Of a DNA stretch of 64,000 bases, positions 48,854 through 60,245 are shown in pieces; position 1 is the stretch's first letter, and each line of letters opens with the position of its first letter. Source of the stretch: Massospora cicadina (Eukaryota > Entomophthoromycota > Entomophthoromycetes > Entomophthorales > Entomophthoraceae); contig JAKSZP010009598.1 of the NCBI GenBank assembly GCA_022478985.1, positions 20,962 to 84,961 on the forward strand, in the 5' to 3' direction. Made by a program: the position numbers and the translations under genes. The notes below the pieces were generated by a model. The model saw nothing but the letters and a program-made list of their open reading frames with translations, was not told the DNA's origin and searched no databases.

Positions 48854-50280
48854 TGTAAGTCCTGGGGAACGTCCTCTGGGTGTTGATTGGGCCATTTTTC
48901 TATTCCCAATCAAGAAGGAACCAAAGAGGATGGTGGTACCCCTCATTACTCAGGGTGATCTCACTCACATAGTAGACAAGCGTTGGGTAACAGCTCTTCT
49001 GCTTTGAAATCTACCCCCAGTACCCACACTCACCTTGGCAGAACTGTTATGAGGAATCAGCAATATCTGCACCAAGATTATTGAATTTAAATCAATTGGA
49101 ACTAATTAAGTGGCAATCTTCCCGATGTTCAGATCTCAAAATGGTCAGAAAAGCATGAAGACTGATTTATTGGCCAGAATGCCCAACAGTTTCAATTCGA
49201 TTAACATGCCAATTGAACAAATCACCTCCCCACTAAAGTCATTGGGGATCATCCCTGATGGGCAGGCAACAGCATTGGACATCATCGATGAGGGTTTGAA
49301 GCTCCCTGCTGACAATTTAGGCATTGTGGCTGATGCGATGCCACTGACTGAACAAACAGCCCAGTGACTGAGCGCGGGCGGGTTGGGCATCCTGAATCCA
49401 TTCCCAACCAATTGGACCCACCCCTATGTGGGGTGGCCTTGGGGATTCCCACTGCTTGTCAGGCAAAACACCGTCGCACCAACCATCAGAAATGTAGCTG
49501 AGCCTTGGTTCAGATGTTTGAGGTCAAACTGACAGCAACTTGGCCACCACCAAATTTTTTGATGTCAGTTCCCAGAGAATTAATCCACCCATTCCCAAAT
49601 AATTTGCCGGTTAGGTCAAAATTGAGGGTCCCAATCCCAGCTTGTCACTACCCCAATCCTCCACTATTTAATCAGTTGCATTGTACTGAGAAAATTGTTG
49701 GTCAATTTTCTTACTTTTCTCTCAATAAAATTTTGCCAAAAACCAAACAATTTTTTTATTGTATTGATCCTTCTGGCTGCATCCCTGATGGCGTTTCCCT
49801 GGTGGCCTTTCTGTCCATATACTGGATGGGCTCTACCAGTACTTATGGTCATTTTGGCCCCCTCCATCATTGATTGGATTCAGTGAGTTAGATAATTCTG
49901 TAACTACAACCCTGCTATTATGAACTTCTGACAACAGTTCATGGGGATCTTTTGGCCTTAAATCCACCAACTGCAAGCAAAAATCTATCTCCTTGCCTCC
50001 CCAGTCAAAGTGACCCCATATGCTGATAAACTTATTGAAAAAATTTCTGTGATTCCACCCCCTGCAGCAAAACCCCCTGGGTCTGGGATGGGCTCATTGT
50101 GGTTTGTCATCAGGATCCTACTCACTATAGTTCTTCATTAACAATTTGTCATTTTGCAATGCCCAGTTCCATACAACATCATTTGGTCAGCAATGCCTCT
50201 GGCATTCTGGCTTACTTTTTGGGTGCTTATGAGTCTCAATTGGCAGGCCAGTCTAAAAATCTTCTGCCATTTCCATGACA
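48854..50280. mobile_element. Solo-LTR-like copy A
   Basis: 1427 bp, from TGTAAGTCCTGG to TTCCATGACA, so TG...CA ends. It is flanked by CTCCC on both sides (48849-48853, 50281-50285) and inserted in a minisatellite unit. It is nearly identical to 50407-51830 and 54715-56142. It contains a short frame of about 85 codons (49110-49367) repeated in all three copies, with no recognisable domain. TG/CA ends plus a 5-bp duplication point to a solo LTR. Its parent element is not in the window. Confidence 0.7.
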
Positions 50281-50406
50281 CTCCCAAAGTAACTGTAACA
50301 TCATCAGGGTTTGGACTCAACAAGGGGTTAGTCAAATGAGGGGATTAATCTTTGTTGGGACAATTGCCATAAATTTTCTCCATCTTTACAGATATTGGAG
50401 GCTCCC
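50281..50406 (+). repeat. 122-bp minisatellite, block 2 (1 unit)
   Basis: A single unit of 126 bp separates LTR copies A and B. It combines the right-flank variant (AAAGTAACTGTAAC, GGACTCAACAAGG) with the left-flank variant (TTTTCTCCATCTTTACAGAT). Confidence 0.85.
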
Positions 50407-51830
50407 TGTAAGTCCTGGGAAACGTCCTCTGGGTGGTGATTGGGCCATTTTTCTATTCCCAATCAAGAAGGAACCAAAGAGGATGGTGGTACCCCTCATT
50501 ACTCAGGGTGATCTCACTCACATAGTAGACAAGCGTTGGGTAACAGCTCTTCTGCTTTGAAATCTACCCCCAGTACCCACACTCACCTTGGCAGAACTGT
50601 TATGAGGAATCAGCAATATCTGCACCAAGATTATTGAATTTAAATCAATTGGAACTAATTAAGTGGCAATCTTCCCGATGTTCAGATCTCAAAATGGTCA
50701 GAAAAGCATGAAGACTGATTTATTGGCCAGAATGCCCAACAGTTTCAATTCGATTAACATGCCAATTGAACAAATCGCCTCCCCACTAAAGTCATTGGGA
50801 ATCATCCCCAACGGGCAGGCAACAGCATTGGACATCATTGATGAGGGTTTGAAGCTCCCTGCTGACAATTTAGGCATTGTGGCTGATGCGATGCCACTGA
50901 CTGAACAAACAGCCCAGTGACTGAGCGCTAGTGGGTTGGGCATCCTGAATCCATTCCCACCCAAATGGACCCACCCCTATGTGGGGTGGCCTTGGGGGAT
51001 TCCCACTGCTTGTCAGGCAAAACACCGTCACACCAACCATCAGAAATGTAGCTGAGCCTTGGTTCAGATGTTTGAGGTCAAACTGACAGCAACTTGGCCA
51101 CCACCAAATTTTTTGATGTCAGTTCCTGAGAATTAATACACTCATTCCCAAGTAATTTGCTGGTTAGGTCAAAATTGAGGGTCCCAATCCCAGCTTGTCA
51201 CTACCCCAATCAACCACTATTTAATCAGTTGCATTGTACTGAGAAAATTGTTGGTCAATTTTCTTACTTTTTTTTCATTAAAATTTTTGCCAAAAACCAA
51301 ACAATTTTTTATTGTATTGATCCTTCTGGCCACATCCCTGATGGCATTTCCCTGGTGGCCTGTTGGTCCATATACTGGATGGGCCCTACCAGTACTTATG
51401 GTTACTATGGCCCCCTCCATCAAAATTAGATTCAGTGAGTTAAATATTTCTGGAACTACAACCCTGCTATCATGAACTTCTGACAACAGTACACGAGGAT
51501 CTTTTGGCCTTACATCCACCAACTGCAAGCAAGAATCCATCTCCTTGCCTCCCCAGTCAAAATGACCCCATATGCTGACAAACTTATTGAAACTATTTCT
51601 GTGATTCCACCCCTGAAGCAAAACCCCCTGGGTCTGGGATGGGCTCATTGTGGTTTGTCATCAGGATCCTACTCACTATAGTTCTCACCAACAATTTGTC
51701 ATTTCGCAGTGCCCAGTCCCATACAACGTCATATGGTCAGCAATGCCTTTGGCATTCTGACTTACTTTTTGGGTGCTTACGCATCCTAATTGGCAGATCA
51801 GTCTAAAAATCTTCTGCCATTTCCATGACA
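50407..51830. mobile_element. Solo-LTR-like copy B
   Basis: 1424 bp, the same ends as copy A and the same flanking CTCCC (50402-50406, 51831-51835). It differs from A by scattered substitutions and small indels only. Confidence 0.7.
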
Positions 51831-52473
51831 CTCCCAAAGTAACTGTAACCTCATCAGGGTTTGGACTCAACAAGGGGTTAGTTAAATGAGTGAATTTATT
51901 TTTGTTGGGACAATTGCCATAATTTTTCACTATCTTTCTAGATATTGGAAGCTCCCAAAGTGACTGTAACCTCATCAGGGTTTAGTCCCAAAAGGGGTTA
52001 ATCAAATGAGGGAATTAATCTTTGCTGGGGACAATTGCCATAAATTATACCCAGCTTTTAAATATTGGAGGTTCCCAAAGTGACTGTTACCTCATCAGGT
52101 TTAGACCTAATAAGGAATTTGTTGAATGAGGGGATTAATTTTTGTTGGGTACAATTGCTAACAAAATTTCACTATTTTTTAAATGTTGGAGGCTCCCAAA
52201 GTGACTGTAACCTCATCAGAGTTTAGGCCCAATAAGGGATTAGTTAAACGTGGGGGTTGATTTTTGTTAGAAATAATTACTGAAAAATTTTCACCATCTT
52301 TAAGATATTGGAGGCTCCCAAAAGTGACCATAACCTCATCAGAGTTTGGATCTAATAAGAGGTTAGTTAAATGAGGGATTTAAAGTTTGTTGGGGATAAT
52401 TGCCAATAAATTTTTCCCCCAGTTTTAAATATTGGAGGCTTCCAAAGCAACTGTAACAACATTGGGGGTTGGA
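51831..52473 (+). repeat. 122-bp minisatellite, block 3 (about 5 units)
   Basis: Five diverged units followed by a partial one, ending in AACATTGGGGGTTGGA (52458-52473), which is the target site of the retroposon that follows. The units differ from one another more than the LTR-flanking units do. Confidence 0.85.
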
Positions 52474-54364
52474 CTTCTTTTACCGCTTGAAGTCACTTTT
52501 GAGCAATTTTAAATTTAACTTTTATTTATCCACAGCCATCTGCCCAAACCTATTCTTTAATGTCCTTGGCTCCGCCGCCTGCCACCCCAGTGTGGGGCAG
52601 CAGTGCACCCCCACCTAGCGTTTTCTGCCCCGCAGGCAAGCGCGTTCAGATGGGCTCAAACAGCCCACCCACTGCTTCCAACCGTTTTGTCCCCCCACGG
52701 GACTTAGCGCTCCACCTGGTGCGTGTCCACCCTTCTCACCCCCATCCTCTCGCCCTCCCTCGCTCTGCCATTCACTATTGCCTTAGAGTGGACTATGGGC
52801 GTTTGTTCCCATATGCCAATAAGGCAATTATTGACTTAGCCACTGCGGCCTTTGCACCAGCTGGCTTTATAGACTTCCGCCCTTTTAAGGGCTACTTTGA
52901 CGTTGGGTTCCAAACTGAGGAGGATGCTGAAGTGGCAGCACAAACTCCTCTAATTAATAAAAAACCCCATTCCCACAACCCGTACTCACCTCCCTTCAGA
53001 CACCACGCTGGTGGTATCCTTTGAAAATCTCCCATCCCACCTTCCACCCCCAGGTTTTGTATGACCAGTTGGTCACAGGGCTCATGGCTTATGGCACTCA
53101 GCCCAACCTCATCTTTGCCATTCCGTCTGGTGTGGAGCGCCTTGCTGCTCCTCATGCAACAGCCACCATCATACCACACCACCCTACCATAGCCCAACAA
53201 ATCCCACCCCGCGCTAGTGTGGCTGCAGCGCCTGATCATTTCTTTTGGGCTCAGGTCAATAACAGTAGGCAGATTTGTTCCCTCTGCTTTGGCCTTGACC
53301 ATGCAAAAAGAGCGTGCCCTCAGGCCAAGTCCGCTGCTGCAGCTTCTGAGCCCCCCTCTGGAGGTTCAGTATGGGGCACTTTGCTGCCCCCTCCCACCCT
53401 CCAATCTCGTTCAGTGGGCCCACATGGAAAATCAGCCCCCCAAAACCTCCAGCCTCACTCTCCCACCTAAATCTACCCCAGCCAATCAGAGCAATGCTTG
53501 GACCACCATTGACACCCAAGCAGCTGCCCATTTGCCCAATCCCACCCACCCAAATTTGAACGCCACTATTCCAGTGAACCAAAATCCATGGGATCTATTG
53601 GCTGAAACTGACGAATCAGGTAATGTCCTCATTAGTAAGCATACAGGTCAACCTCTCTGCCAAGGCAATTATGGTTGGGCAGAATTTTTCCTTCCCAACT
53701 TTGATGAAACCCCTACCCCTCACCATTTTGCTCCTCTACCCAATACAGCCCCCTTCCAAAGTGACCACCAGCTCACCTTAGCTGCGGTGGCCTCTCCTCA
53801 GTGCCCAAAACTATGCACCGCGGTGGCCCAGTCAGTGGCTCAGCTCCAGCATGGCCTGCCCACCCTCTTCTTCCCCCCTGACTTCCCTGAATCTGCCTGC
53901 AGTGACATCTCAAAACTATTCGATGATGCTGAAGTTGCTGTTATGAATGTTGCACTGCTTGCTTCATTCAACTCCTCAGCCAAAATCACCCGCCACAGTA
54001 TCTTCCTTTTCACCCAACTTCCTGAATCCCGCAAAGAAGCTGAAGTTCTCCTCGCAGCTTTTGTTGAAACACTTTTCCATCATTATCTTGATGCGGAAGT
54101 GGAAAAACCTACTATGTTGACCTCAACCCCCACTATGCGGATGCCCCAACACCCTGGCTCTCTGCTCTGATCTGGTACTGTAACCAACATCCCTTGATCA
54201 AGGTGGGTCTTTCTAAAAACCAACCCCCCAACCCCTCCTCACCCTCTGCCATGGTGGGTTAGCAGTTTCTGCTTCCCACCTGGTTAATAGTTTTGTTTTG
54301 TCATTTTGAGTGTTGTGTTTGGTACTGTCTGTCCCCTGGTTGGCGTACCTCAAATAAATCTTAT
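52474..54364 (+). mobile_element. ORF1-only non-LTR-type retroposon, copy 2
   Basis: 1891 bp inserted in the minisatellite, with the perfect 16-bp duplication AACATTGGGGGTTGGA at 52458-52473 and 54365-54380. The 5' end is CTTCTTTTACCGC, and the 3' end is CCCCTGGTTGGCGTACCT followed by CAAATAAATCTTAT. The structure matches 345-2260: short leader, one reading frame, about 100 bp of trailer, an A-rich tail, and no LTR, RT or endonuclease. It is better preserved than copy 1, so it is probably the younger. Confidence 0.85.
52560..54262 (+). pseudogene. ORF1/gag-like protein of retroposon copy 2
   Basis: About 565 codons from the ATG at 52560 to the TAG at 54260-54262; copy 1 has the same two ends. 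The N-terminus is Pro/Ser-rich. Around residues 75-125 the stretch FIDFRPFKGYFDVGFQTEED resembles the end of an RRM-like fold. Next come YGTQPNLIF and DHFFWAQVN, then one canonical zinc knuckle CSLCFGLDHAKRAC at 53276-53317 (CX2CX4HX4C). After a Pro-rich linker a C-terminal domain follows (LAAVASP...FPPDFPES). Frame changes near 52970, 53045 and 53350-53470 show decay or sequencing indels. The arrangement is that of non-LTR ORF1 proteins, which coat element RNA; the exact family is not recognised. Confidence 0.7.
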
Positions 54365-54714
54365 AACATTGGGGGTTGGATCAATAAGGGGTTAATCAAA
54401 CAGGGGAATTAATTAATGTTGGGGACAATTGCTGACAAGTTTTTACCAGCTTTATAGATATTGGAGGCTTCCAAAGTGACTGTAACCTCATCAGGGTTTG
54501 GACCTAACAAGGGGTTAGTCAAATGAGGGGATTAACCTTTGTTGGGACAGTTGCCATAAATTTTCACCATCTTTAAAGATATTAAAGGCTCCCAAAGTGA
54601 CTGTAACCTCATCAGGGTTTAGGCCAATAAGGGGTTAGTCAAATGAGGGGATTAATCTTTGTTGGGGACAATTGCCATAAATTTTCTCCATCTTTACAGA
54701 TATTGGAGGCTCCC
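54365..54714 (+). repeat. 122-bp minisatellite, block 4 (about 3 units)
   Basis: Continues block 3 after the inserted retroposon. The last unit again has the variant TTTTCTCCATCTTTACAGAT before LTR copy C. Confidence 0.85.
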
Positions 54715-56142
54715 TGTAAGTCCTGGGGAACGTCCTCTGGGTGTTGATTGGGCCATTTTTCCATTCCCGATCAAGAAGGCACTGAAGAGGATGGTGGTAC
54801 CCCTCATTACTCAGGGTGATCTCACTCACATAGTAGACAAGCGTTGGGTAACAGCTCTTCTGCTTTGGATTCTACCCCCAGTACCCACACTCACCTTGGC
54901 AGAACTGTTGTGAGGAATCAGCAATATCTGCACTAAGATTATTAAATTTTAAATCAATTGGAACTAATTCAAGTGGCAATATTCCAATGTTCAGATCTCA
55001 AAATGGTCAGAAAAGCATGAAGACTGATTTATTGGCTGGAATGCCCAACAGTTTCAATTTGATTAACATGCCAATTGAACAAATCGCCTCCCCACTAAAG
55101 TCATTGGGAATCATCCCCAACGAGCAGGCAACAGCATTGGACATCATTGATGAGGGTTTGAAGCTACCTGCTGATAATTCAGGCATTGTGGCCAATGCGA
55201 TGCCACTGACTGAACAAATGGCCCAGTGACTGAGCGCGGGTGGGTTGGGCATCCTGAATCCATTCCCAACCAAATGGACCCACCCCTATGTGGGGTGGCC
55301 TTGGGGGATTCCCACTGCTTGTCAGGCAAAACACCGTCACACCAACCATCAGAAATGTAGCTGAGCCTTGGTTCAGATGTCCAAGGTCAAACTGACAGCA
55401 ACTTGGCCCACCACCAAATTTTTTGATGTCAGTTCCCAGAGAATTAATCCACCCATTCCTAAATAATTTGCCAGTTAGGTCAAAATTGAGGGTCCCAATC
55501 CCAGCTTGTCACTACCCCAATCAACCACTATTTAATCAGTTACATTGTACTGAGAAAATTGTTGGTCAATTTTCTTACTTTTCTTTCAATAGATTTTTGC
55601 CAAAAACCAAACAATTCTTTATCGTATTGATCCTTCTGGCTGCATCCCTGATGGCGTTTCCCTGGTGGCCTGTCAGTCCATATACTGGATGGGCTCTACC
55701 AGTACTTATGGTTACTATGGCCCCCTCCATCATTGATTGGATTCATTGAGTTAGATATTTCTGGAACTACAACCCTGCTATCATGAACTTCGACAACAGT
55801 ACATGGGGATCTTTTGGCCTTACATCCACCAACTGCAAGCAAAAATCTATCTCCTTGCCTCCCCAGTCAAAATGACCCCATATGCTGATAAACTTATTGA
55901 AACTATTTCTGTGATTCCACCCCCTGCAGCAAAACCCCCTGGGTCTGGGATGGGCTCATTGTGGTTTGTCATCAGGATCCTACTCACTATAGTTCTTCAC
56001 CAACAATTTGTCATTTCGCAGTGCCCAGTCCCATACAACGTCATATGGTCAGCGATGCCTTTGGCATTCTGGCTTACTTTTTGGGTGCTTACGCATCCCA
56101 ATTGGCAGGTCAGTCTAAAAATCTTCTGCCATTTCCATGACA
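54715..56142. mobile_element. Solo-LTR-like copy C
   Basis: 1428 bp, with ends and flanking CTCCC (54710-54714, 56143-56147) as in copies A and B. It shares the same internal short frames with scattered differences. Confidence 0.7.
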
Positions 56143-56500
56143 CTCCCAAAGTAACTGTAACCTCATCAGGGTTTGGACTCAACAAGGGGTTAGTTAAATG
56201 AGGGGATTAATTTTTGTTGGGGACAATTTCTGAAAAATTTCACCATCTTTATAGATATTGGATGCTCCCAAAGTGACTGTAACCTCATCAGGGTTTGGAC
56301 CCAACAGGGGGTTAGTCAAATGAGGGGATTAATCTTTGTTGGGACAATTGCCATAAATTTTCACCATCTTTATAGATATTGGAGGCTCCCAAAGTGACTG
56401 TAATAACATTGGGGTTTGGACCCAATAAGGGGTTAGTCAAATGAGGGGATTAATCTTTGTTGGGGAAAATTGCTGATAAGTTTTCACCAGGGTTTTTTTG
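56143..56500 (+). repeat. 122-bp minisatellite, block 5 (about 3 units)
   Basis: The first unit has the right-flank variant (AAAGTAACTGTAAC, GGACTCAACAAGG) shared with the flanks of copies A and B. The last unit runs out near TTTTCACCAGGGTTT. Confidence 0.8.
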
Positions 56501-57390
56501 ATATTGGGTTGACCCCAATTTTCTTTTTTTAACTTTGGGTAATCATCTCCCTACATGGGGAGTGAACTGTCGGGGGCTGATCCCCTAGTAGGTAGAGCTT
56601 TCACCTTCCCTGAGGAGGGTGGTGCTCAGTTTTGGGGGTACTGAGCTGAGCATTGACTTTTTGGGGGTATTGCCCACCAGTACCTTAGCTCTGCCATGGG
56701 CTGCCCCATCGGTGGGAATGCCTAACTCTGCTGGAGTGGTAGCCGTTGGTTCCTGGTGAGGCTGAGGTGCCTTTGGAGGGATTTGGGCTTTAAATTACTG
56801 CCTGTATCTATTGTTGCTTTGATTGTGGCATGGGTAGCTGAGTTTATTTGGTATACTTAAGCCTCTTCACCGATATTTTTATAGGCGGAGTATATTTGGC
56901 ATCCTTGGGCCTCATTGTGAAACTTTTACTAGTATCAGCGGGTACACCCCGCTGGTTGGATGGCCCATCTGGTGGGGAGTATTTATAGTTGTACCATCTA
57001 GTACTAAAAAAAGTATTTTTAGTTGTAAAGAGGAAGTTACTGTGGTGGGCTCTATGGGCTAAGCTCTGCCAGGCTGGATCCCTGTTTGTAACTAAATTAT
57101 GAAGTCACACGTAGTGCTCTAATTGGGGCAGTAGACCCAAACTAAAAAATTGCTTTTGGTAAACTATACGCGGTCACTTTTAAAAAGTGATACTAACGCG
57201 TAAAATTAAAAAACCATCCTAAACTTGTGGTTACGGAACCTCGTAACTGAATCCATCGGATTGGTTTGCACACATAAAGCTCGGTGAAATTAAAGCCCAG
57301 CTTTAAATAAAATTGGGTAATTGGTCAACTGATCCGAACGGGAGCCCTAAAGTTTGTGCATTGCCACCGCACCTGGAAAAAGTTTTGATC
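56501..57390. other. Intergenic, no gene recognised
   Basis: GC-moderate, no supportable frame. Contains the tiny retroposon at 56978-57027. CpG density rises from about 57150 towards the host gene. Confidence 0.4.
56978..57027 (+). mobile_element. Tiny retroposon insertion (18 bp) with TSD
   Basis: The insert CCATCTAGTACTAAAAAA (56994-57011) is flanked by AGTATTTATAGTTGTA (56978-56993) and AGTATTTTTAGTTGTA (57012-57027), 15 of 16 identical. It is the same 18-mer as at 29712-29729. Confidence 0.75.
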
Positions 57391-57534
57391 AAGTTTCAAT
57401 AGCGGGTTTAAAAAGTTTCAATAAAAGTTTCAATAGCGGGTTTAAAAAGTTTCAATAGCGGGTTTAAAAAGTTTCAATAGCGGGTTTAAAAAGTTTCAAT
57501 AGCGGGTTTAAAAAGTTTCAATAGCGGGTTTAAA
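57391..57534. repeat. 22-bp tandem repeat upstream of the TMEM245-like gene
   Basis: Six full copies of AAGTTTCAATAGCGGGTTTA plus AA, and one copy (the second) cut to 12 bp. The array ends 51 bp before the start codon at 57586, so it probably lies in the promoter or 5' leader. The copies are virtually identical, which suggests recent expansion. Confidence 0.9.
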
Positions 57535-57585
57535 AATTAACTTAACGTCTGATCTGAGGAAAACTTCCATCTGTCAGGTACGGAG

Positions 57586-60245
57586 ATGGATAAAGGTTGG
57601 GGGACCCCAACGGCCGATGCTTTGGATGATAAACGTAGCCCACTCTGTGCCGATTTTGAAGGCAAACTTGACTCTGGTAGTTCGGAGGCTTTGAAACCGA
57701 AGGAAAAGGTTTCTCCCACTTCAGCCTATTCTAATACGCCCGGTTTAAACGCGAGCATGACGGGGGTAGCTGAGCGGGGTGAGCTTGCTGAATGGATGAT
57801 ATCCGGTTCGATGTTGAGGGCGGGGATCTTGGTATTGTTTGGTATGCTGCTATCGAACTATTATCTGTAAGTTCTCCGGTTTGGGCCAAGTTTTGATGTG
57901 GTTAACCGGCTGTAGAGATAAAGCTGATTTTTTATAAATCTAGGTTTCGCCCTTACTTCGCCGCCATACTTTTAGCTTGGGTGGTTTCCGTACCTCTGGT
58001 AAGGTTTCGCTGGTGAACTTTGAATCCTTTAATAATTTTGTATCCTTCTGCCATGCTACGATACTACTATTGGAAGCCCAAGTTCAATTTAGGTTGTTTT
58101 TGTGGCTTAGCGTTATAGGTTTGGCTTTAAATTTCCAATCTGGGGCGACGTCGGGCGCTCCGCTTTTTCTGCCAGCTACTGTTTTTGGAACACATAAACC
58201 AATTGGTTTACCAACTGGTTTATGTATTTGGGAGGTCAGACCACTAAATTGGAGGTTTGGGTGAACTTGCGGTCTGCCGGGCAACCTCCGATTCCGCCTC
58301 CTTGCTTAGATCTGGGTTTTATTTCGGATTGGTTTAGTATTTATACACTCGAACCACTTATTCCAAGTTTTCCAGACTTCGGAACGCAACACTCTTAATC
58401 CCATAGTTACCCTCAGTTCCGTTTAACGCCTTCATACTTAAACCAGGCCGAGCCTTGAGCGGCGATCTAACTTGGCCCCTCCTTTTATAGCACGCGCTCA
58501 AGGACCAAATCCGTGAGTTTTTAACCGAGGGCCTGCTTGGCCGAACTCGGGAGGCGGCCTTCCACTTTGTAGCTTACCACCTAATTTATCTCTCGAGCCG
58601 CATCCTGGTTGGCAAGAAGCTGACGGGCTGGGGCTGCGAGTATTTGGACTCGGCCCTCTACACAGCTGCAGTTGAGCCGAAGGGGACGTTAAAGCTACGG
58701 CCGGTGGAGGCGCAGGGCCCAACCGGCTCGGAAATCAACGCCGTGAGGGATCCTTTTCGGGACTTGCAGGGGAAACCCCCTACTCCCACCTCCCCCGAAG
58801 AACCTCCTTTAACTAAGCAGCTTTGTGGGAAGGTTGATGCGCTGCTTCGACGCCCGGATTGGTTCTACATTATTGTACTGATTCGGTGCTGTGTTGCGCT
58901 TAGGTTCCTCGGGGCGTTGAGGGATAACCATAGGCCACTCCTGATGACGCTTGCTTTAATCGGTGGAGCCAGTGCCCTTATTTCTAAATCGGAACCCTCT
59001 TTACTTACCCGATTTGTCAAGGGGGCGCGATATCTTGCCGAGTTCTGTTTCCAGAGCCTGCGCCTATACTTGGGCGAGTGGATCGCTCAGAACACCGAAG
59101 CCGCGGCTGCCATGTTCTTGGTGTTTGGGGTTGTCTTTGGCCTGGTTTGGGGTGGGTGCGCGCTAATATCTTCCGCCACGAAGGAGGTTCAGGATGGGCT
59201 GCTATCGTACTCTGGCTCGCTTACCCGGGCGGGTCTGCGGAAGTTAGACCTGCTTCTCCTGAAGTTGGCCGAGGGTCCCGCCATTGAGCATCTAGCGCCT
59301 GTCCACGAATACGGCGATGCCTTCCTAAGGGAGCAGCTGGGGTCGAGCCTCACTCTGGCGGAGGCGGCGCGCTACCTTTTATCTAAAGAGGGGTTGGATC
59401 GGCTGATTTCGCGAGCCCCCATCACCTACCATTTTATACGGGATTTTATCAACCGCAAAATTGCCACCCCCAGCCCTCTTGAGATGCTCAAAGAGGTCCA
59501 AGCATTAGTCCAAGGCGTTGCTCCAGGCGCAAGTCCCTGGGTATTTAAGTTGGTGCGAGCCGTGCCTTTGATGCCGTTGGCGACCTTGGCCTCAGAAGGC
59601 TCCTTCGGTTTTGTAGTGCATATGATGCTACCCAACCTGTTGCTTGTACTCGATGCCCTGTACCAGATGCTATTGTTTACACTAACTTTGTGGTCGTTGG
59701 TTTCGCGGGAGGCTTCGCCTCTCCAGCCTGGCCGCCTTCTCCTATCGCGCGTGCTGGGTCAAGAGGCTCGCCTCACTAACCAACTCTACGAGCTGGTTTG
59801 TGGGGTTTGTCTAGCGACCTTCCAGATGGGCCTCTTTCACGCGCTCTTTTCGTGGTTGACCCTCCGCCTCTTTGGGGCTGGTGGGGCGTGCCTATTCGCA
59901 CTTCTATCTGGGTTGGTCGCGGTCGTTCCGATTGGCGGGCCGTACGTTGCCATCCTGCCGCCCGTGCTGTTCATGTGGTTTATCGAGGGCCGTCGGCTGA
60001 TCCCCGCCTTCCTCTTTATCTGCCACGTTGTGGTTGCGGTCATGGTGGATGGGGCCTTCTATGCTCACCTTCCATCGGTCTCCCCTTCTACACCGCTTTG
60101 GCCGCCTTTTTGGGCTACAGCTGTTTGGGTCTCCAGGGGTACGATTTAATCTGAATCTAACCATCATAATTTTAGGTTATTCGTTGGCCCCTTTGTTTTA
60201 GCCTTGGTAAGCAATTTTATGTATAAGCTGGTGCGGGCGGCCTGA
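57586..60245 (+). CDS. TMEM245-like (AI-2E transporter family) membrane protein
   Basis: Four exons: 57586-57866, 57944-57998, 58491-60138, 60176-60245. Introns are 77, 492 and 37 nt. The protein is about 684 aa. After a polar N-terminus of about 70 residues, the exon 1-2 junction gives a membrane part (GSMLRAGILVLFGMLLSNYY, then RPYFAAILLAWVVSVPL). Exon 3 holds cytosolic or loop segments and several hydrophobic segments. The C-terminal half has the family pattern: LFALLSGLVAVVPIGGPYVA, FMWFIEGRRLIPAFLF, and, across the last intron, LGLQG joined to LFVGPFVLALVSNF. These match TMEM245, a multi-pass protein of unknown biochemical role related to the bacterial AI-2E/UPF0118 family. One extra C in the run at 60082-60085 is required to keep frame and makes the CDS 685 codons exactly. 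The stop is TGA. Homology to TMEM245 is judged by eye. Confidence 0.8.
58193..58224. repeat. Inverted repeat in TMEM245-like intron 2
   Basis: Arms CATAAACCAATTGGT (58193-58207) and ACCAACTGGTTTATG (58210-58224), 14 of 15 paired, loop of 2. It lies in the middle of the only long intron (492 nt) of the two host genes. It could be part of an inserted element or a structural feature of the pre-mRNA. Confidence 0.7.

Noticed and set aside
48854..56142. The three repeated 85-codon frames inside the LTR-like copies as a conserved small protein.
   Set aside because: They lie inside near-identical repeats, so conservation follows from recent duplication. No domain, leader or expression signal is visible.
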